Shown: positions 7,970 through 17,550 of the stretch, one piece after another
How the letters are laid out: each line of letters starts with the position of its first letter
Numbering within the stretch: position 1 is the stretch's first letter
Source of the DNA: an uncultured Collinsella sp.
GTDB lineage: Bacteria > Actinomycetota > Coriobacteriia > Coriobacteriales > Coriobacteriaceae
Direction of reading: 5' to 3'
DNA: 32,223 nucleotides
Assembly: GCA_934646865.1 (NCBI GenBank)
Contig: CAKUEU010000014.1
Location: 1-32,223, forward strand
Notes under the pieces: model-generated
What the model was told of the DNA's origin: nothing
The model's database searches: none
What the model saw: the letters and a program-made list of their open reading frames with translations, nothing else
Program-made: the position numbers and the translations under genes

Positions 7970-7997
7970 GGTGGGCACGCAAACGATTGGAGAGCGC

Positions 7998-8573
7998 ATG
8001 CCCACGTCACAAAGCCAGAAAAAAGAAGCCATCGCCCAGGCCACCGAGCAGGAGCTCGCGTCGCTTGCGGCGCGTGGCGTGCGCATCGCGGGCAATGCGT
8101 GCTCGCCGATCGTGCTGGTCAAAGGCGATTTGGACGAGGCCGAGCGCTCGGGCGGCGAGCTTGCCGCCGGCCCGGATGGCGCCGCGCTGCGCAAGGCACT
8201 CGGGGCTATTGGCTACGCGCCCGAGGATTTCTGTGCGCTGGCAAGCGTTGCCGGTGCGGGCGACGGGACGGTCGCGGTGGGCGAGGCCCTGCCGTGTGAG
8301 CTGTTCCGCGAGGCGCTGGAGACCTTGGACCCCGAGGCGGTGCTGCTGCTGGACAACAGTGCGGCCGATGTCATGCGCGAAACCTATGCCGATATGCTCG
8401 TGGCGATCGACGACTTTGACACCGCCATGCTCAAGCCCGGCCTGGTCGCCCACGTGCAGGGCCGCCGCGTGCTCGCGCTCGATGGCTTTGAGGCGGCGCT
8501 CACCGACAAGGCGGCCAAGCAGCGCATGTGGGCCTACATTAAGCAGCTGACCCCGGCGGCCGCGCCGCTGTAG
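7998..8573 (+). CDS. Uncharacterised protein, weak uracil-DNA glycosylase-like layout
   Basis: I cannot name this 191-residue cytoplasmic protein with confidence. Its layout recalls the family 4/5 uracil-DNA glycosylase fold: a strand ending in a loop (SPIVLVKGDLDEAERSGGEL), then GPDGAALRKALGAIGYAPEDF where glycosylases have the GRAG/GPAG helix and the following helix, and a later hydrophobic strand (DPEAVLLLDNSAADVMR). The catalytic GEAPG-type motif is replaced by KGDLD and there are no four iron-sulfur cysteines, so glycosylase activity is unlikely. The ATG at 7998 follows TTGGAG by five bases. It may be a derived, non-catalytic relative; this is inference. Confidence 0.6.
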   Translation: MPTSQSQKKEAIAQATEQELASLAARGVRIAGNACSPIVLVKGDLDEAERSGGELAAGPDGAALRKALGAIGYAPEDFCALASVAGAGDGTVAVGEALPCELFREALETLDPEAVLLLDNSAADVMRETYADMLVAIDDFDTAMLKPGLVAHVQGRRVLALDGFEAALTDKAAKQRMWAYIKQLTPAAAPL

Positions 8574-8636
8574 CAGGCCTGCACCGGCAAGGCGACCAGG
8601 GCGGTTGAGCCGCGCCGCGAGTCCGGTGTCGCGCCC

Positions 8637-9914
8637 CTACATCACAGCGCGCAGCTCAAACCGGTCGCCGTTGATGCGGAACTGGCAGTTGCCGTTCATG
8701 CGCTCAACGGCAAGCTTAATGCTCTTGGTGCCAAAACCGTGACCGGCGTGTTGGGTCACGGGCATGCCGTCGACCATGCGCGGCGCGCGTCCAAACGTGT
8801 TGGAAACCAAAAGCAGCAGCTGGCCGTCCTCAAGCCGCAGGTCAAGGTCGACAAAGCGTTTGCCTTCGGGGGCGGCGCTTGTGGCGATGATGGCATTTTC
8901 CAGGGCATTCGAAAGCACGCTGAACAGGTCAGCATCGCCCACGTGAACGGTTCCGGGCACGGCGGCGCGCAGGTCAGCGGTGATACCGTGTTTGTTGATA
9001 TCCGAGCTAAATGACGAAAGCACGATGTTGACGGTCTCGTTGGCGCAGTAGCGGCGCACGGCGGTGCGGTCGTTGGTCTCGCAGAGCTCATCGATGCGAT
9101 CGAGCGCCTCGTCGGTGTGGCCCTCCTCAATCAAAACGGCCAAACCGCGCAGAAAGTGCCGCATATCATGGCGAAGAATCGACAGTTCGCGTCCGGACTG
9201 ACGCCAGGCCTCGAGCTCTTTGATGGCGGCGTTGTCGCGCGTCTCGAGCATCCATCGCTCACGCTCGGCGACTTCCTTTGCTTCGTATTCGCGCAGATAG
9301 ACGGCGAGAAACATAAGGTAGAAGGCGCAAAGGGCAAAGGCCAAAAACTCAACGGTCACTACCGAACCCGAGTGGAACAGCGTGGTGTAGACGTTGGTGG
9401 CGTAGTCAAAGATGTAGTAGACGAGCGGCAGGATCAGCAGGATTTCCAGCTCGGTGGGGCTTTTAATTGCCAGACGGGGTCCAATGTCACGGGCCCAATG
9501 CAAAAGGATGACAAAGACGGCGGCCGTGGTGACGATGCGCGCCAGATAGTACGCGATCTGCGAATCGGTTGCGGCAAATGCGGCGATACCCATCCAATTG
9601 CTGAACTGGCAGCTCAGGTAGGCACTGGTGACGCCCAATGCCGCGAGCAGCGGACTTAAGCGATACCGCGCGCATAGGTAGATGATAAGCGGCAGGTGTA
9701 CGACGAGTGGATATGCCTGACGGGCAAACAACTCGCCGCCGACCGTATTGGCGATTGAGAAGGCAGTGCCGGTCAGAATGGTGACGACCACCAGCTCGAG
9801 CGCGTGGCGTCGGTTGAGCTCGACACCGCATAGCGCTGCCGAGGCAAAAACGCCAAAGAGCAGCGTCGTGGCGTGGTGAATCGCCCAAAGAGCCATTTCG
9901 ACCGAAGAAGTCAT
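8637..9914 (-). CDS. AgrC/VirS-type sensor histidine kinase
   Basis: The 425-residue protein has an N-terminal half with about six membrane segments (residues 8-205), a short helical linker, a phospho-acceptor region RHDMRH (H249) and a GHKL ATPase domain (about 310-425) with N-box SNALENA and the glycine loop GHGFGTKSI. This arrangement is that of kinases paired with LytTR regulators, which often sense peptides or membrane signals. The ATG at 9914 overlaps the regulator's TGA by one base, so the pair is translationally coupled with the regulator first. The ligand is unknown. No dedicated signal-peptide gene was found beside it. Confidence 0.9.
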   Translation of the reverse strand: MTSSVEMALWAIHHATTLLFGVFASAALCGVELNRRHALELVVVTILTGTAFSIANTVGGELFARQAYPLVVHLPLIIYLCARYRLSPLLAALGVTSAYLSCQFSNWMGIAAFAATDSQIAYYLARIVTTAAVFVILLHWARDIGPRLAIKSPTELEILLILPLVYYIFDYATNVYTTLFHSGSVVTVEFLAFALCAFYLMFLAVYLREYEAKEVAERERWMLETRDNAAIKELEAWRQSGRELSILRHDMRHFLRGLAVLIEEGHTDEALDRIDELCETNDRTAVRRYCANETVNIVLSSFSSDINKHGITADLRAAVPGTVHVGDADLFSVLSNALENAIIATSAAPEGKRFVDLDLRLEDGQLLLLVSNTFGRAPRMVDGMPVTQHAGHGFGTKSIKLAVERMNGNCQFRINGDRFELRAVM

Positions 9915-10636
9915 CAGCGCCTCCCGCCCTCAAATCGCACCGCAAAGTATGCGTCCTGGAATCCCTGCTTGCTGCTGCGCGAAAGCGGAATGCTCGCGCC
10001 CGAGCGCATGACGATCTCCGTCCGATCGAAATGATCGATGTTGCGCAGGTTGACCTGGTAGCTGCGATGGCATTTAAAGAAGACCGCGTTTTGCGCCAAG
10101 CGGTCCTCGACGCTGCGGAACGATTCGAGCGCCTCGATATTGCGTCCGTCGCGCAGGTGGAAGACCACGTGCTTGTTGCGTGCCTCGGCATATTCGATGT
10201 CGGAAAGGCGCAGGGCATGGTAGCCAAAGGACGTTTTGATGACGAGTTCGTCGGTCGCTGACGGGCGCATGCTCGAAAGCTCGTCGAGCAGCTGTGCTAG
10301 GCGTTCGTATGTCACGGGCTTGAGCAGGTAGTCGAAGGCACGGACCTCGTAGGACTCCAGCGCAAACTCGGGCGACGAGGTGAGGAACACCAGGCGCACG
10401 GCGGTATCGGCCTGACGCAGCTCGCGCGCGGTATCCATGCCGTTGACGAGCGGCATGATCATATCGAGCAGGATGATGTCGGCGCGCGATGCGGCATGGC
10501 GGGCCAGCAGGTCCTCGCCACGCGTGACGAGCGCAAGGTCGACCGCCGTGCCCGTCTCGCTCGACCAACGGTCGATCATCCGGTGCAGTCTATCTAGAAA
10601 AGCGACGTCGTCGTCGCAGGCAATAATCTTGAGCAT
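9914..10636 (-). CDS. LytTR-family response regulator
   Basis: The 240-residue protein has a receiver domain (1-120) with acidic pocket CDDD at 7-10, phospho-acceptor D58 in LLDMIMP, the TSS switch residues and the KP pair at YLLKPVT. A LytTR DNA-binding domain follows (about 140-235: LRLSDIEYAEARNKHVVFHL, FFKCHRSYQVNLRNID, IPLSRSSKQGFQDAY). The ATG at 10636 has AGGGGG seven bases before it. It is divergent from the giant surface-protein gene at 10879, which makes that gene a plausible target. I could not identify convincing paired LytTR sites in the 242-bp gap. Confidence 0.93.
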   Translation of the reverse strand: MLKIIACDDDVAFLDRLHRMIDRWSSETGTAVDLALVTRGEDLLARHAASRADIILLDMIMPLVNGMDTARELRQADTAVRLVFLTSSPEFALESYEVRAFDYLLKPVTYERLAQLLDELSSMRPSATDELVIKTSFGYHALRLSDIEYAEARNKHVVFHLRDGRNIEALESFRSVEDRLAQNAVFFKCHRSYQVNLRNIDHFDRTEIVMRSGASIPLSRSSKQGFQDAYFAVRFEGGRR

Positions 10637-10793
10637 TCTGAGCCCCCTTTGTAGTTCGATTTTGCCATATCGGGCGCGTACCGCTTGCGGAGGCGCATCC
10701 CATTTGCGCCCCACGGCGTGCAACTCGCGCCGAGCGGCAGGGTGTTAGAAAGAACCGCCGCAAAATAATCCGTGGATAAACATGTCAACAGAT

Positions 10794-10829
10794 GCTGGCG
10801 GCTGGCCGGGGATTATGCCAGCCGCCAGC
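10794..10829 (+). promoter_or_regulatory. Leader hairpin before the surface-protein gene
   Basis: GCTGGCGGCTGGC (10794-10806) and GCCAGCCGCCAGC (10817-10829) form a perfect 13-bp stem with a ten-base loop. There is no T-run after it, so it is not a simple terminator. It lies 49 bp before the ATG and would be in the 5' leader, where it could protect the mRNA or mark an operator. Confidence 0.5.
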
Positions 10830-10878
10830 GCCAGGCGATGCCAAGCGTCGCCGAAGCATAGGGATAAGGGGAGCTACG

Positions 10879-13800
10879 ATGAGGGAGAAGAAGATGGGGA
10901 TGCGCGCCGCTCTGACGCGCCTGCTGGGCATCGCCACCGTGGCGTGTGCGCTCGTGGCAACGCCGGCGGTGGCAAACGCCGAGACGCAGGTGCCTGCTAA
11001 TACGCAGGTTTTGTCGCTTGGGAAGGCCGGCAAAGAGCCTGTTAAAATCACCGAGGCTGGTTGCTATGTCCTCAGGACGAGCGAGAATCAGACTACGCCG
11101 TCTGCGGGCTACGTCATCGACGTCCCGAACGCGACTTCGTATAACCCCGTTACGATTTACATCGATGGCACGGTCTACGTGAACGATTATACGAACGAAG
11201 CTCTCGGCCAAGAGCGATGGCTGTTCAACATCAAACAGGGCAGCAATATTGAATTCATCGGTATCAACAATCCGTGCGTCAGCTTCCATGATAAGAGTGA
11301 AGTGCGTCGGTCCGTAAGCGGGTTTTTGACCGACCGTTATTACGACGGGGGCTACAAAAAGGCATCGGGTGACATCTCGGTTGGCCTAAAGCTCGGCGAC
11401 GATTCGAAAAACTTCTCCCTCTCGTACAACAGCGCGAAAGAACAAAGGGTGCCTTCGATTTCCCTCGGCAACACCAAGGGCAAGCTGTCTGCCAATTTCA
11501 ACAACTTGAAGATTGAGGACTATGTTGGCAAGTCGCACAACTCTTTGGGCGAGGTTTCACCATACAGTATTCTTGAATATGCTGTGCCGGTCCGCCTGTT
11601 CCGCAGCAGCTTCTCCGATGACGGCAAGGGGAATGTTAATAAGCTCAACGCTACGTTTAACAAATGCGTGTTCTGGAACACATCTGGCGATTACAACGGT
11701 GCGGTTTCAATTGTGGGCAATCCCCGTGGCGGCGTGAATTCGGATGTTGCTTCGAGGCTGACCGCGACGTTCGAGGACTGCCAGTTTGGTTCCGATGCCG
11801 ACAGCGGCATTTGGCAGACCAATAAAAAATATCCGACGGTCGAAGAGACCACTGAGTTCGCCCAGGTTCAGGAGACTGGAAAGTGCGCCGTTGCTGGCGT
11901 TATGGGTGTCACCAATGCCACGGTCAACCTCAACAACTGTACGATGGAGAACTTCCATAGCACGCGTTCAGACTCGACTGATAGCACTTTGACGGTCGAT
12001 GCCCTCAATGTTGGTCGAAGCGCACGTTGTAATATAACCGGCGGTAAAATATATCGCTACGGCGCGCGTGGTAATACGTGTGTGGTTTACGCCGCCGGAA
12101 CCCTTACCCTCAACGGATCGCCGGAAATCGCGAGCTACTGGAAGAACAGCCACGCCGACGATAAAAATTATGGCGACAAGTACACTGAAGCAGATAAAGC
12201 CACGGGAACCGCTAAGAGTCTGTATATCCCTAAGAGGAAGGACTCCAATCCCAATGTCCCCGTACTGAACATCGCATCTGGCTTTTCCGTACGTGGAGGC
12301 TATGGAGCCGATGTTTGGATTTCGGTTGAGGAGACTGTGGACAGCAACGGTCTGAAATCGCGTGTCCTTGGTAGCTGCGATTCGAGCGAGATCGAAGGCG
12401 TTGTGCCGGATGGCTCGTCTGAGAGCGACGACAACTCCGATAAGTATGAGATCGTGAATCTCAACGGCGACCTCATCTTCCGCGAGACCATCCACCAGCA
12501 CAAGTGGAACGTTGAAGCTGACGGCATAGGTGTTAAGGCATCGTGCGTAGGCCCGTTCCGCAACAGCGAGTGCGAATATGGTAAGGACGCCGAGACGGGC
12601 GAGCCCAAAAAGTACCTGAGGGCCACGTACAAGCTCTCCATGTCCAAGGCAACGAGCTCTCAGAGCGCCGAACTTGTCTATGACGGCTGCCCGGTCAAGA
12701 TTGCCTTGGATAGGGATAGCGAGTGGAATCTAGAGTGGATGGGCGTGACGGCTAGCAATAAGTTCACGTGGTATCAGTGCAAGTCCCAGGCAGACGCCGA
12801 GGCGTATCAAAATGGCACCAAGCTCAACGACGCCCCGACGGACGCCGGCTACTACTATGTCGTTACGACCTTTAAGACCGACTCTGGCAAAACGCTCGAG
12901 GGCAAGAAGGCCTTCGCGATTTCGCAGCGCCGACTGGTCAGGGGCCAATCCTACCAGTTCACCCTTAAAGACGGCGGCAAGGGTGCGGGCAAGTACGCCT
13001 ATGATGGCGAGGAACACCAGCCTGTCGTTGAAAGTGCAAAGTTCAAGAACGGTGCCGGCGAGTGGGTCGATCTCGTTGAGGGCAAGGATTACGAGCTCAG
13101 CGCTAGAAGTGAATCCGGACTGAAGCAGACCGAGCCGGGACAATACGAGTGCATTGTCATCGGTAAGGGCAACTTCACGACCGATGCCGGTACCACAAGT
13201 GTTCTGACGCTCAAGTGGGAGATTGTTGACGTTGCACGTTTCGACCTTGAGGTCACTGGCTTCGTTGGCACCTATGATGGCGACGAACACGGCATTACGG
13301 TCAACGTCAAGAATGACCCCCAGCCAGCGGATGTGAAGATTGAGTACCGCCAAGAGGATGGCAGTTGGAAGACGAAGCAGCCGACCTATCACAATGCCGC
13401 CGAGTACACGACCAAATATCGCGTGACGGCTCCTGGCTACCTGACTGTCACGGGCGAAGCGACCGTGAAGATTTCCAAGGCCGACCAGAAGGCGCCGGCT
13501 GACCTCGTGGGCAATAATTGGACTACGTGCAGCAGCAAGGACGGTTCCATCTCGGGCGTGACCAAGGCGATGGAATACCGCTACGAGTTGAGCAAGAACT
13601 ACCAGAAGATAACGTCTGACGATAAGCTGACCGATCTTGCGAAGTCGGGAACGTACTACGTTCGCTATGCCGAGGATTACAACCACAATGCGTCGACCGA
13701 CGCCGAGGTTAAGATTGAGAAGGGACCCCATTCCGATGCTGACGATGCTGCCTGGCAAAAGAACGATCCAGGGGAGCACGTTAAGGTTTGCCAGTACTGC

Positions 13801-16800
13801 GATCAGGTTCTAGACCGTCAGAACTGCAGGTGGAAACACGAGATTGTTTTGCCGGCAACGCCCGACTCCGACGGTGTCCGTCAAAAAGTATGCAGGGTTT
13901 GCGGCAATAAGTGGTATCTCACAGAGTCCTATACCTACGTTGACACCGAAGCGCCCACCATTTATGACATCTGGGAAGAAGATAGTGCCTATTGCGAGAG
14001 CGTTTCGTTTGACGTATTCGATGATCGCGACGAAACGGTGACGGTTACCGATAACGACGTGGAGCTCAAGGCTGATGAGAACGGCCGGTATACGGTTACG
14101 GCTGCCGAAGGCGATGCTGGCACTGAGCATGTAATTGTGGCTACGGACGCCGCCGGCAATGCGGAAACCCGCAAGATTAAGATGTACGCCGAGCATACGT
14201 ACAGCTGGACGACCGACAAGCTGCCGACGGTTTCCGAGGCCGGCTCCAAGCACGGTACGTGCTCCGTATGCGGCCATGAGTCGGGTGCGGTCGAAATCCC
14301 CGCTCTGACTGTTAAAGGCTACTCCGACGTATATGACGGCAAGGACCATTTTGTCGATGCCTCGGAGCTGCCCGAAGGCGCCGTCGTTGAGTACAAGGCT
14401 GCCGACGGCAGCTGGACGAACGTTGCTCCTGGCATCAGGGACGCCGGCAAGGTGACGGTCGACTATCACGTCACGATCGACGGCACGGTGGTTGAGGGCC
14501 AGGTGACGCTCGAGGTCAAGCCGCTCGCGATCACGGTTTCCGCTTTGGACGCCTCCAAGGCGTACGGTAACGATGACCCTGCCCTGGGCTGGAAGGTCAC
14601 CAAGGGCGAGCTCGTCGAGGGCGAGAGCCTCCAGGGCATCACCGTCTCCCGCGAGGACGGCGAGCCCGTGCGCAAGGGCGGCTACGCCGTGACGGCGACG
14701 CAGCTCGAGGGTGCCAACCCCAACTACGAGATTACGTTTAAGAACGGAACCTTCACCATTAACAAGCGCGAGCTCACCGTGAAGTGGGACGCCACCACTG
14801 AGTTCACCTACGACGGCGAGGAGCACTGCCCCCAGGCGGACCTCGGCAACGTCGTCGGTGACGATAAGCTCGGTGCGTACGTCGACGGCGCTGCGGTCAA
14901 GGCTGGTGCCCATACGGCGACCATCACCGAGCTGACGGGCGTCGACAAGGGCAACTACAAGCTGCCGGCCACGGGTCTGACATGCGAGTTCTCTATCAAG
15001 AAGGCGCCCAAGGGCGCACCGGTGGTTCAGGGTGTGGCCGAGACCGTCAGCGCCAAGGCTGACGGCAAGATCACGGCCGTCGACGCCACCATGGAGTGGC
15101 GCGCCAAGGACTCGGGCGAGTATCAGGCTGTGCCCGAAGGCGTGGCCGAGCTCAGCGGCCTTGCCGCGGGCACGTACGAAGTGCGCTACCGCGCCGATGA
15201 CAACCACGAAGCTTCTGCCGCGACTAAGGTCACGGTTGCCGCAGGCCGTAAGCTCGCCGTGACGCTGCCCGCCGAACAGGTCGGCTACAAGCTTACGGCC
15301 GACTCGACCGAGCTCGACTGGCATGGCTTCGCTACTCTTACTATCAGCATCGAGGACGGCTACTTCGCCGACCCCACTGCCTACATTGTTAAGGTCAACG
15401 ATTCCTTCGTGGCGCTCAACGACCGCGGCGAGTTCACCGTCCAGGACGTCGAGGGTGACGTGAACGTGACGGTCGAGGGCGTGCGCAAGCACGAGGTCGT
15501 GAGCGATACGTGGCACTCCGACGACAACGGACATTGGCGTGACTGCACCTGCGGCGGCAAGATCGATGAGGCTGCGCACGCCTTTACGTGGATTGTCGAT
15601 ACGCCTCCCACGGCGACCGAGAAGGGCTTCGGGCATCGTGAGTGCGTTGTCTGCGGGCACGCCCTTGCTCCCGAGGAGATCCCGGCTGCCGCTATCGCTG
15701 GCTACTCCGGCGAATACGACGGCGCGTATCACACGGTCAATGCTTCGGCGCTGCCCGAGGGCGCGACGGCCGAGTATAGCACCGATGACGGCAAGACCTG
15801 GTCCACTGCTGCCCCCGAGATCAAGGACGCTGGCACGCTGGACGTTGCCTATAGGGTGATGATCGGTGGTGCGACAGTCGAGGGTCAGGTGACGCTCGAG
15901 GTCACGCCTCGCGCGATCACGGTCACCGCTCAGGATGCCTCTAAGATTTACGGTGAGAAAGACCCCGTCTTTGAGTGGTCGGTCACCGCTGGCGAACTCG
16001 TCGGAAACGATACGCTTGAGCTCGAGATCGAGCGCGAGGATAACGATAACGTGCGCGACGGCGGCTATGCCCTGCACCTGACGCAGCCCGAGGGCGCGAA
16101 CCCCAACTACAACATCACGTTTGTCGACGGCACGTTCACCATCAACCAGCGTCTGCTCACCGTGACGTGGGGTACCACCGAGTTCACCTATGACGGCAAG
16201 GAGCACTGCCCCGAGGCCACGCTCGGCAATGTCATCGGCAAGGACGACCTTGGTGCATTTGTTGACAGCTCTCAGACCGAGGTCGGCACCCATACGGCGA
16301 CCCTCGCCGAGCTGACGGGCAAGGCTGCGGGCAACTACGTGCTGCCCGCCGAGGGCCTGACCTGCGAGTTCTCCATCAAGAACGCCGCACAGGACGCGCC
16401 GGTGGTTCAGGCAACCGCCGAGACCGTGAGCGGCAAGAAGGACGGCAAGATCACGGGCGTCGATGCCACCATGGAGTGGCGCGCTCAGGGCGCCACCGAG
16501 TATCAGGCCGTGGGCAAGGACGTGACCGAGCTCAAGGACCTTGCCGCCGGTGTGTACGAGGTACGCTATCAGGCCAAGACCAACTACGATGCCTCTGCCG
16601 CCACCGAGGTCACCGTGAAGGCGGGCCGCAAGCTCGTCGTGACGCTGCCGGGCAACCAGGTAGGCTACACGCTCACCTCGACTGCGACCGAGCTCGACTG
16701 GCACGGATCCGCAAAGCTAGCCATCAGCATCGATAGCGCGTACTTTACGGGCAAGGACTACGCCGTCAACGTCAACGGCAAGGCCGTTAAGCTTTCCGAC

Positions 16801-17532
16801 GACGGCACCTATGAACTCAAGGACGTCGAGGGCGATATGAACGTGACGGTCGATGGCGTCCTCAAGCACGAGCCCGACGGCTCCGGCTGGGCACATGACG
16901 CCAAGGCTCACTGGCACATCTGCCGCTGCGGCGAGATCCTCGACAAGGCTGAGCACACCTTTGAGTGGGTCGTCGACAAGCCGGCGACCACCGAGGCCAA
17001 GGGCGAGAGGCACCAGGAGTGCACTGTCTGCGGCGAGAAGGGCAAGACCGAGGAAATCGCAATTCTGGCCCCCACGATCATTGAGGGTGCAGGCCAGGCG
17101 ATTACGGTCGACACTGCCAAGGACCTGAGCTTCCGCTCGAACGCGCCGATCAAGTACTTCAAGACGGTGCTGGTCGATGACATGGAAGTCGGTGCCGATA
17201 ACTTCGTTCTTACCTCGGGCTCTACAATCGTGACGCTCAAGACGAGCTTCGTGAAGACGCTTGGTGTGGGTGAGCACAAGCTGAGCGTGGTTTCGACCAC
17301 GGGCACGGCCGAGACGACCTTTACCATTGCCGAGGCCGCCAAGCCGACGCCGACGCCCGGCTCGAGCCAGACCACCACGACCACCACGACCACGTCTTCT
17401 AAGTCCAAGAAGAAGGCTGGCAAGGCGACCATGCCTTCGGTCGGCGACAGCGGGTACGCCATGGCTGGTGGCGTACTTGCAGCCGGCGTGGCAGTTCTGC
17501 TGCTGGCATACGCCATGAGGCGCCGCGCCTAG
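10879..17532 (+). CDS. Giant repeat-containing surface protein, membrane/wall anchored
   Basis: This is a 2217-residue exported protein. A signal peptide (1-34, RAALTRLLGIATVACALVAT, cleavage after VANA) is followed by a region of about 500 residues rich in N, T and short strands, resembling a right-handed beta-helix. Next come Ig-like modules of the MBG type (YDGEEH, YDGDEH, YGNDDP, YGEKDP), small cysteine modules (CQYC...CRVC; CTC...CVVC; CRC...CTVC) that look like zinc ribbons, then tandem units of about 460 residues. The end has a T-run, a K-rich stretch, MPSVGD (2185-2190), a hydrophobic helix and MRRRA. MPSVGD sits where a sortase LPxTG motif would be but has Val for Thr. The ATG at 10879 has GGGGAG five bases upstream. 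Likely role is adhesion or matrix binding; a ligand cannot be given. Confidence 0.88.
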   Translation: MREKKMGMRAALTRLLGIATVACALVATPAVANAETQVPANTQVLSLGKAGKEPVKITEAGCYVLRTSENQTTPSAGYVIDVPNATSYNPVTIYIDGTVYVNDYTNEALGQERWLFNIKQGSNIEFIGINNPCVSFHDKSEVRRSVSGFLTDRYYDGGYKKASGDISVGLKLGDDSKNFSLSYNSAKEQRVPSISLGNTKGKLSANFNNLKIEDYVGKSHNSLGEVSPYSILEYAVPVRLFRSSFSDDGKGNVNKLNATFNKCVFWNTSGDYNGAVSIVGNPRGGVNSDVASRLTATFEDCQFGSDADSGIWQTNKKYPTVEETTEFAQVQETGKCAVAGVMGVTNATVNLNNCTMENFHSTRSDSTDSTLTVDALNVGRSARCNITGGKIYRYGARGNTCVVYAAGTLTLNGSPEIASYWKNSHADDKNYGDKYTEADKATGTAKSLYIPKRKDSNPNVPVLNIASGFSVRGGYGADVWISVEETVDSNGLKSRVLGSCDSSEIEGVVPDGSSESDDNSDKYEIVNLNGDLIFRETIHQHKWNVEADGIGVKASCVGPFRNSECEYGKDAETGEPKKYLRATYKLSMSKATSSQSAELVYDGCPVKIALDRDSEWNLEWMGVTASNKFTWYQCKSQADAEAYQNGTKLNDAPTDAGYYYVVTTFKTDSGKTLEGKKAFAISQRRLVRGQSYQFTLKDGGKGAGKYAYDGEEHQPVVESAKFKNGAGEWVDLVEGKDYELSARSESGLKQTEPGQYECIVIGKGNFTTDAGTTSVLTLKWEIVDVARFDLEVTGFVGTYDGDEHGITVNVKNDPQPADVKIEYRQEDGSWKTKQPTYHNAAEYTTKYRVTAPGYLTVTGEATVKISKADQKAPADLVGNNWTTCSSKDGSISGVTKAMEYRYELSKNYQKITSDDKLTDLAKSGTYYVRYAEDYNHNASTDAEVKIEKGPHSDADDAAWQKNDPGEHVKVCQYCDQVLDRQNCRWKHEIVLPATPDSDGVRQKVCRVCGNKWYLTESYTYVDTEAPTIYDIWEEDSAYCESVSFDVFDDRDETVTVTDNDVELKADENGRYTVTAAEGDAGTEHVIVATDAAGNAETRKIKMYAEHTYSWTTDKLPTVSEAGSKHGTCSVCGHESGAVEIPALTVKGYSDVYDGKDHFVDASELPEGAVVEYKAADGSWTNVAPGIRDAGKVTVDYHVTIDGTVVEGQVTLEVKPLAITVSALDASKAYGNDDPALGWKVTKGELVEGESLQGITVSREDGEPVRKGGYAVTATQLEGANPNYEITFKNGTFTINKRELTVKWDATTEFTYDGEEHCPQADLGNVVGDDKLGAYVDGAAVKAGAHTATITELTGVDKGNYKLPATGLTCEFSIKKAPKGAPVVQGVAETVSAKADGKITAVDATMEWRAKDSGEYQAVPEGVAELSGLAAGTYEVRYRADDNHEASAATKVTVAAGRKLAVTLPAEQVGYKLTADSTELDWHGFATLTISIEDGYFADPTAYIVKVNDSFVALNDRGEFTVQDVEGDVNVTVEGVRKHEVVSDTWHSDDNGHWRDCTCGGKIDEAAHAFTWIVDTPPTATEKGFGHRECVVCGHALAPEEIPAAAIAGYSGEYDGAYHTVNASALPEGATAEYSTDDGKTWSTAAPEIKDAGTLDVAYRVMIGGATVEGQVTLEVTPRAITVTAQDASKIYGEKDPVFEWSVTAGELVGNDTLELEIEREDNDNVRDGGYALHLTQPEGANPNYNITFVDGTFTINQRLLTVTWGTTEFTYDGKEHCPEATLGNVIGKDDLGAFVDSSQTEVGTHTATLAELTGKAAGNYVLPAEGLTCEFSIKNAAQDAPVVQATAETVSGKKDGKITGVDATMEWRAQGATEYQAVGKDVTELKDLAAGVYEVRYQAKTNYDASAATEVTVKAGRKLVVTLPGNQVGYTLTSTATELDWHGSAKLAISIDSAYFTGKDYAVNVNGKAVKLSDDGTYELKDVEGDMNVTVDGVLKHEPDGSGWAHDAKAHWHICRCGEILDKAEHTFEWVVDKPATTEAKGERHQECTVCGEKGKTEEIAILAPTIIEGAGQAITVDTAKDLSFRSNAPIKYFKTVLVDDMEVGADNFVLTSGSTIVTLKTSFVKTLGVGEHKLSVVSTTGTAETTFTIAEAAKPTPTPGSSQTTTTTTTTSSKSKKKAGKATMPSVGDSGYAMAGGVLAAGVAVLLLAYAMRRRA
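14194..16953 (+). repeat. Two tandem ~1.38-kb coding repeats in the surface protein
   Basis: Unit 1 (14194-15576, 461 codons) and unit 2 (15577-16953, 459 codons) align along their whole length. Each opens with H(T/A)(Y/F)(S/T)W, a CxxC module and EIP, continues with GYS..YDG, a YG(N/E)(D/K)DP module, an EFTYDG(E/K)EHCP module, a DATMEWRA module and a GRKL..TLP module, and ends with an HxCxCG cysteine module. A third, partial copy starts at 16954 (HTFEWVVDKPAT) and stops at about 17060. The units are diverged at many codons, so the duplication is not recent. Confidence 0.85.
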
Positions 17533-17550
17533 TCGCCTCCCCATCCCCTT

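Noticed and set aside
10637..10878. LytTR binding sites in the divergent gap
   Set aside because: Single matches such as GTAGTTCGA occur, but no pair of 9-bp direct repeats with proper spacing was found.
13810..16704. A 964-codon open frame on the minus strand opposite the surface-protein gene
   Set aside because: It mirrors the codon bias of the plus-strand gene, has no ribosome site or recognisable domain, and is a composition artefact.
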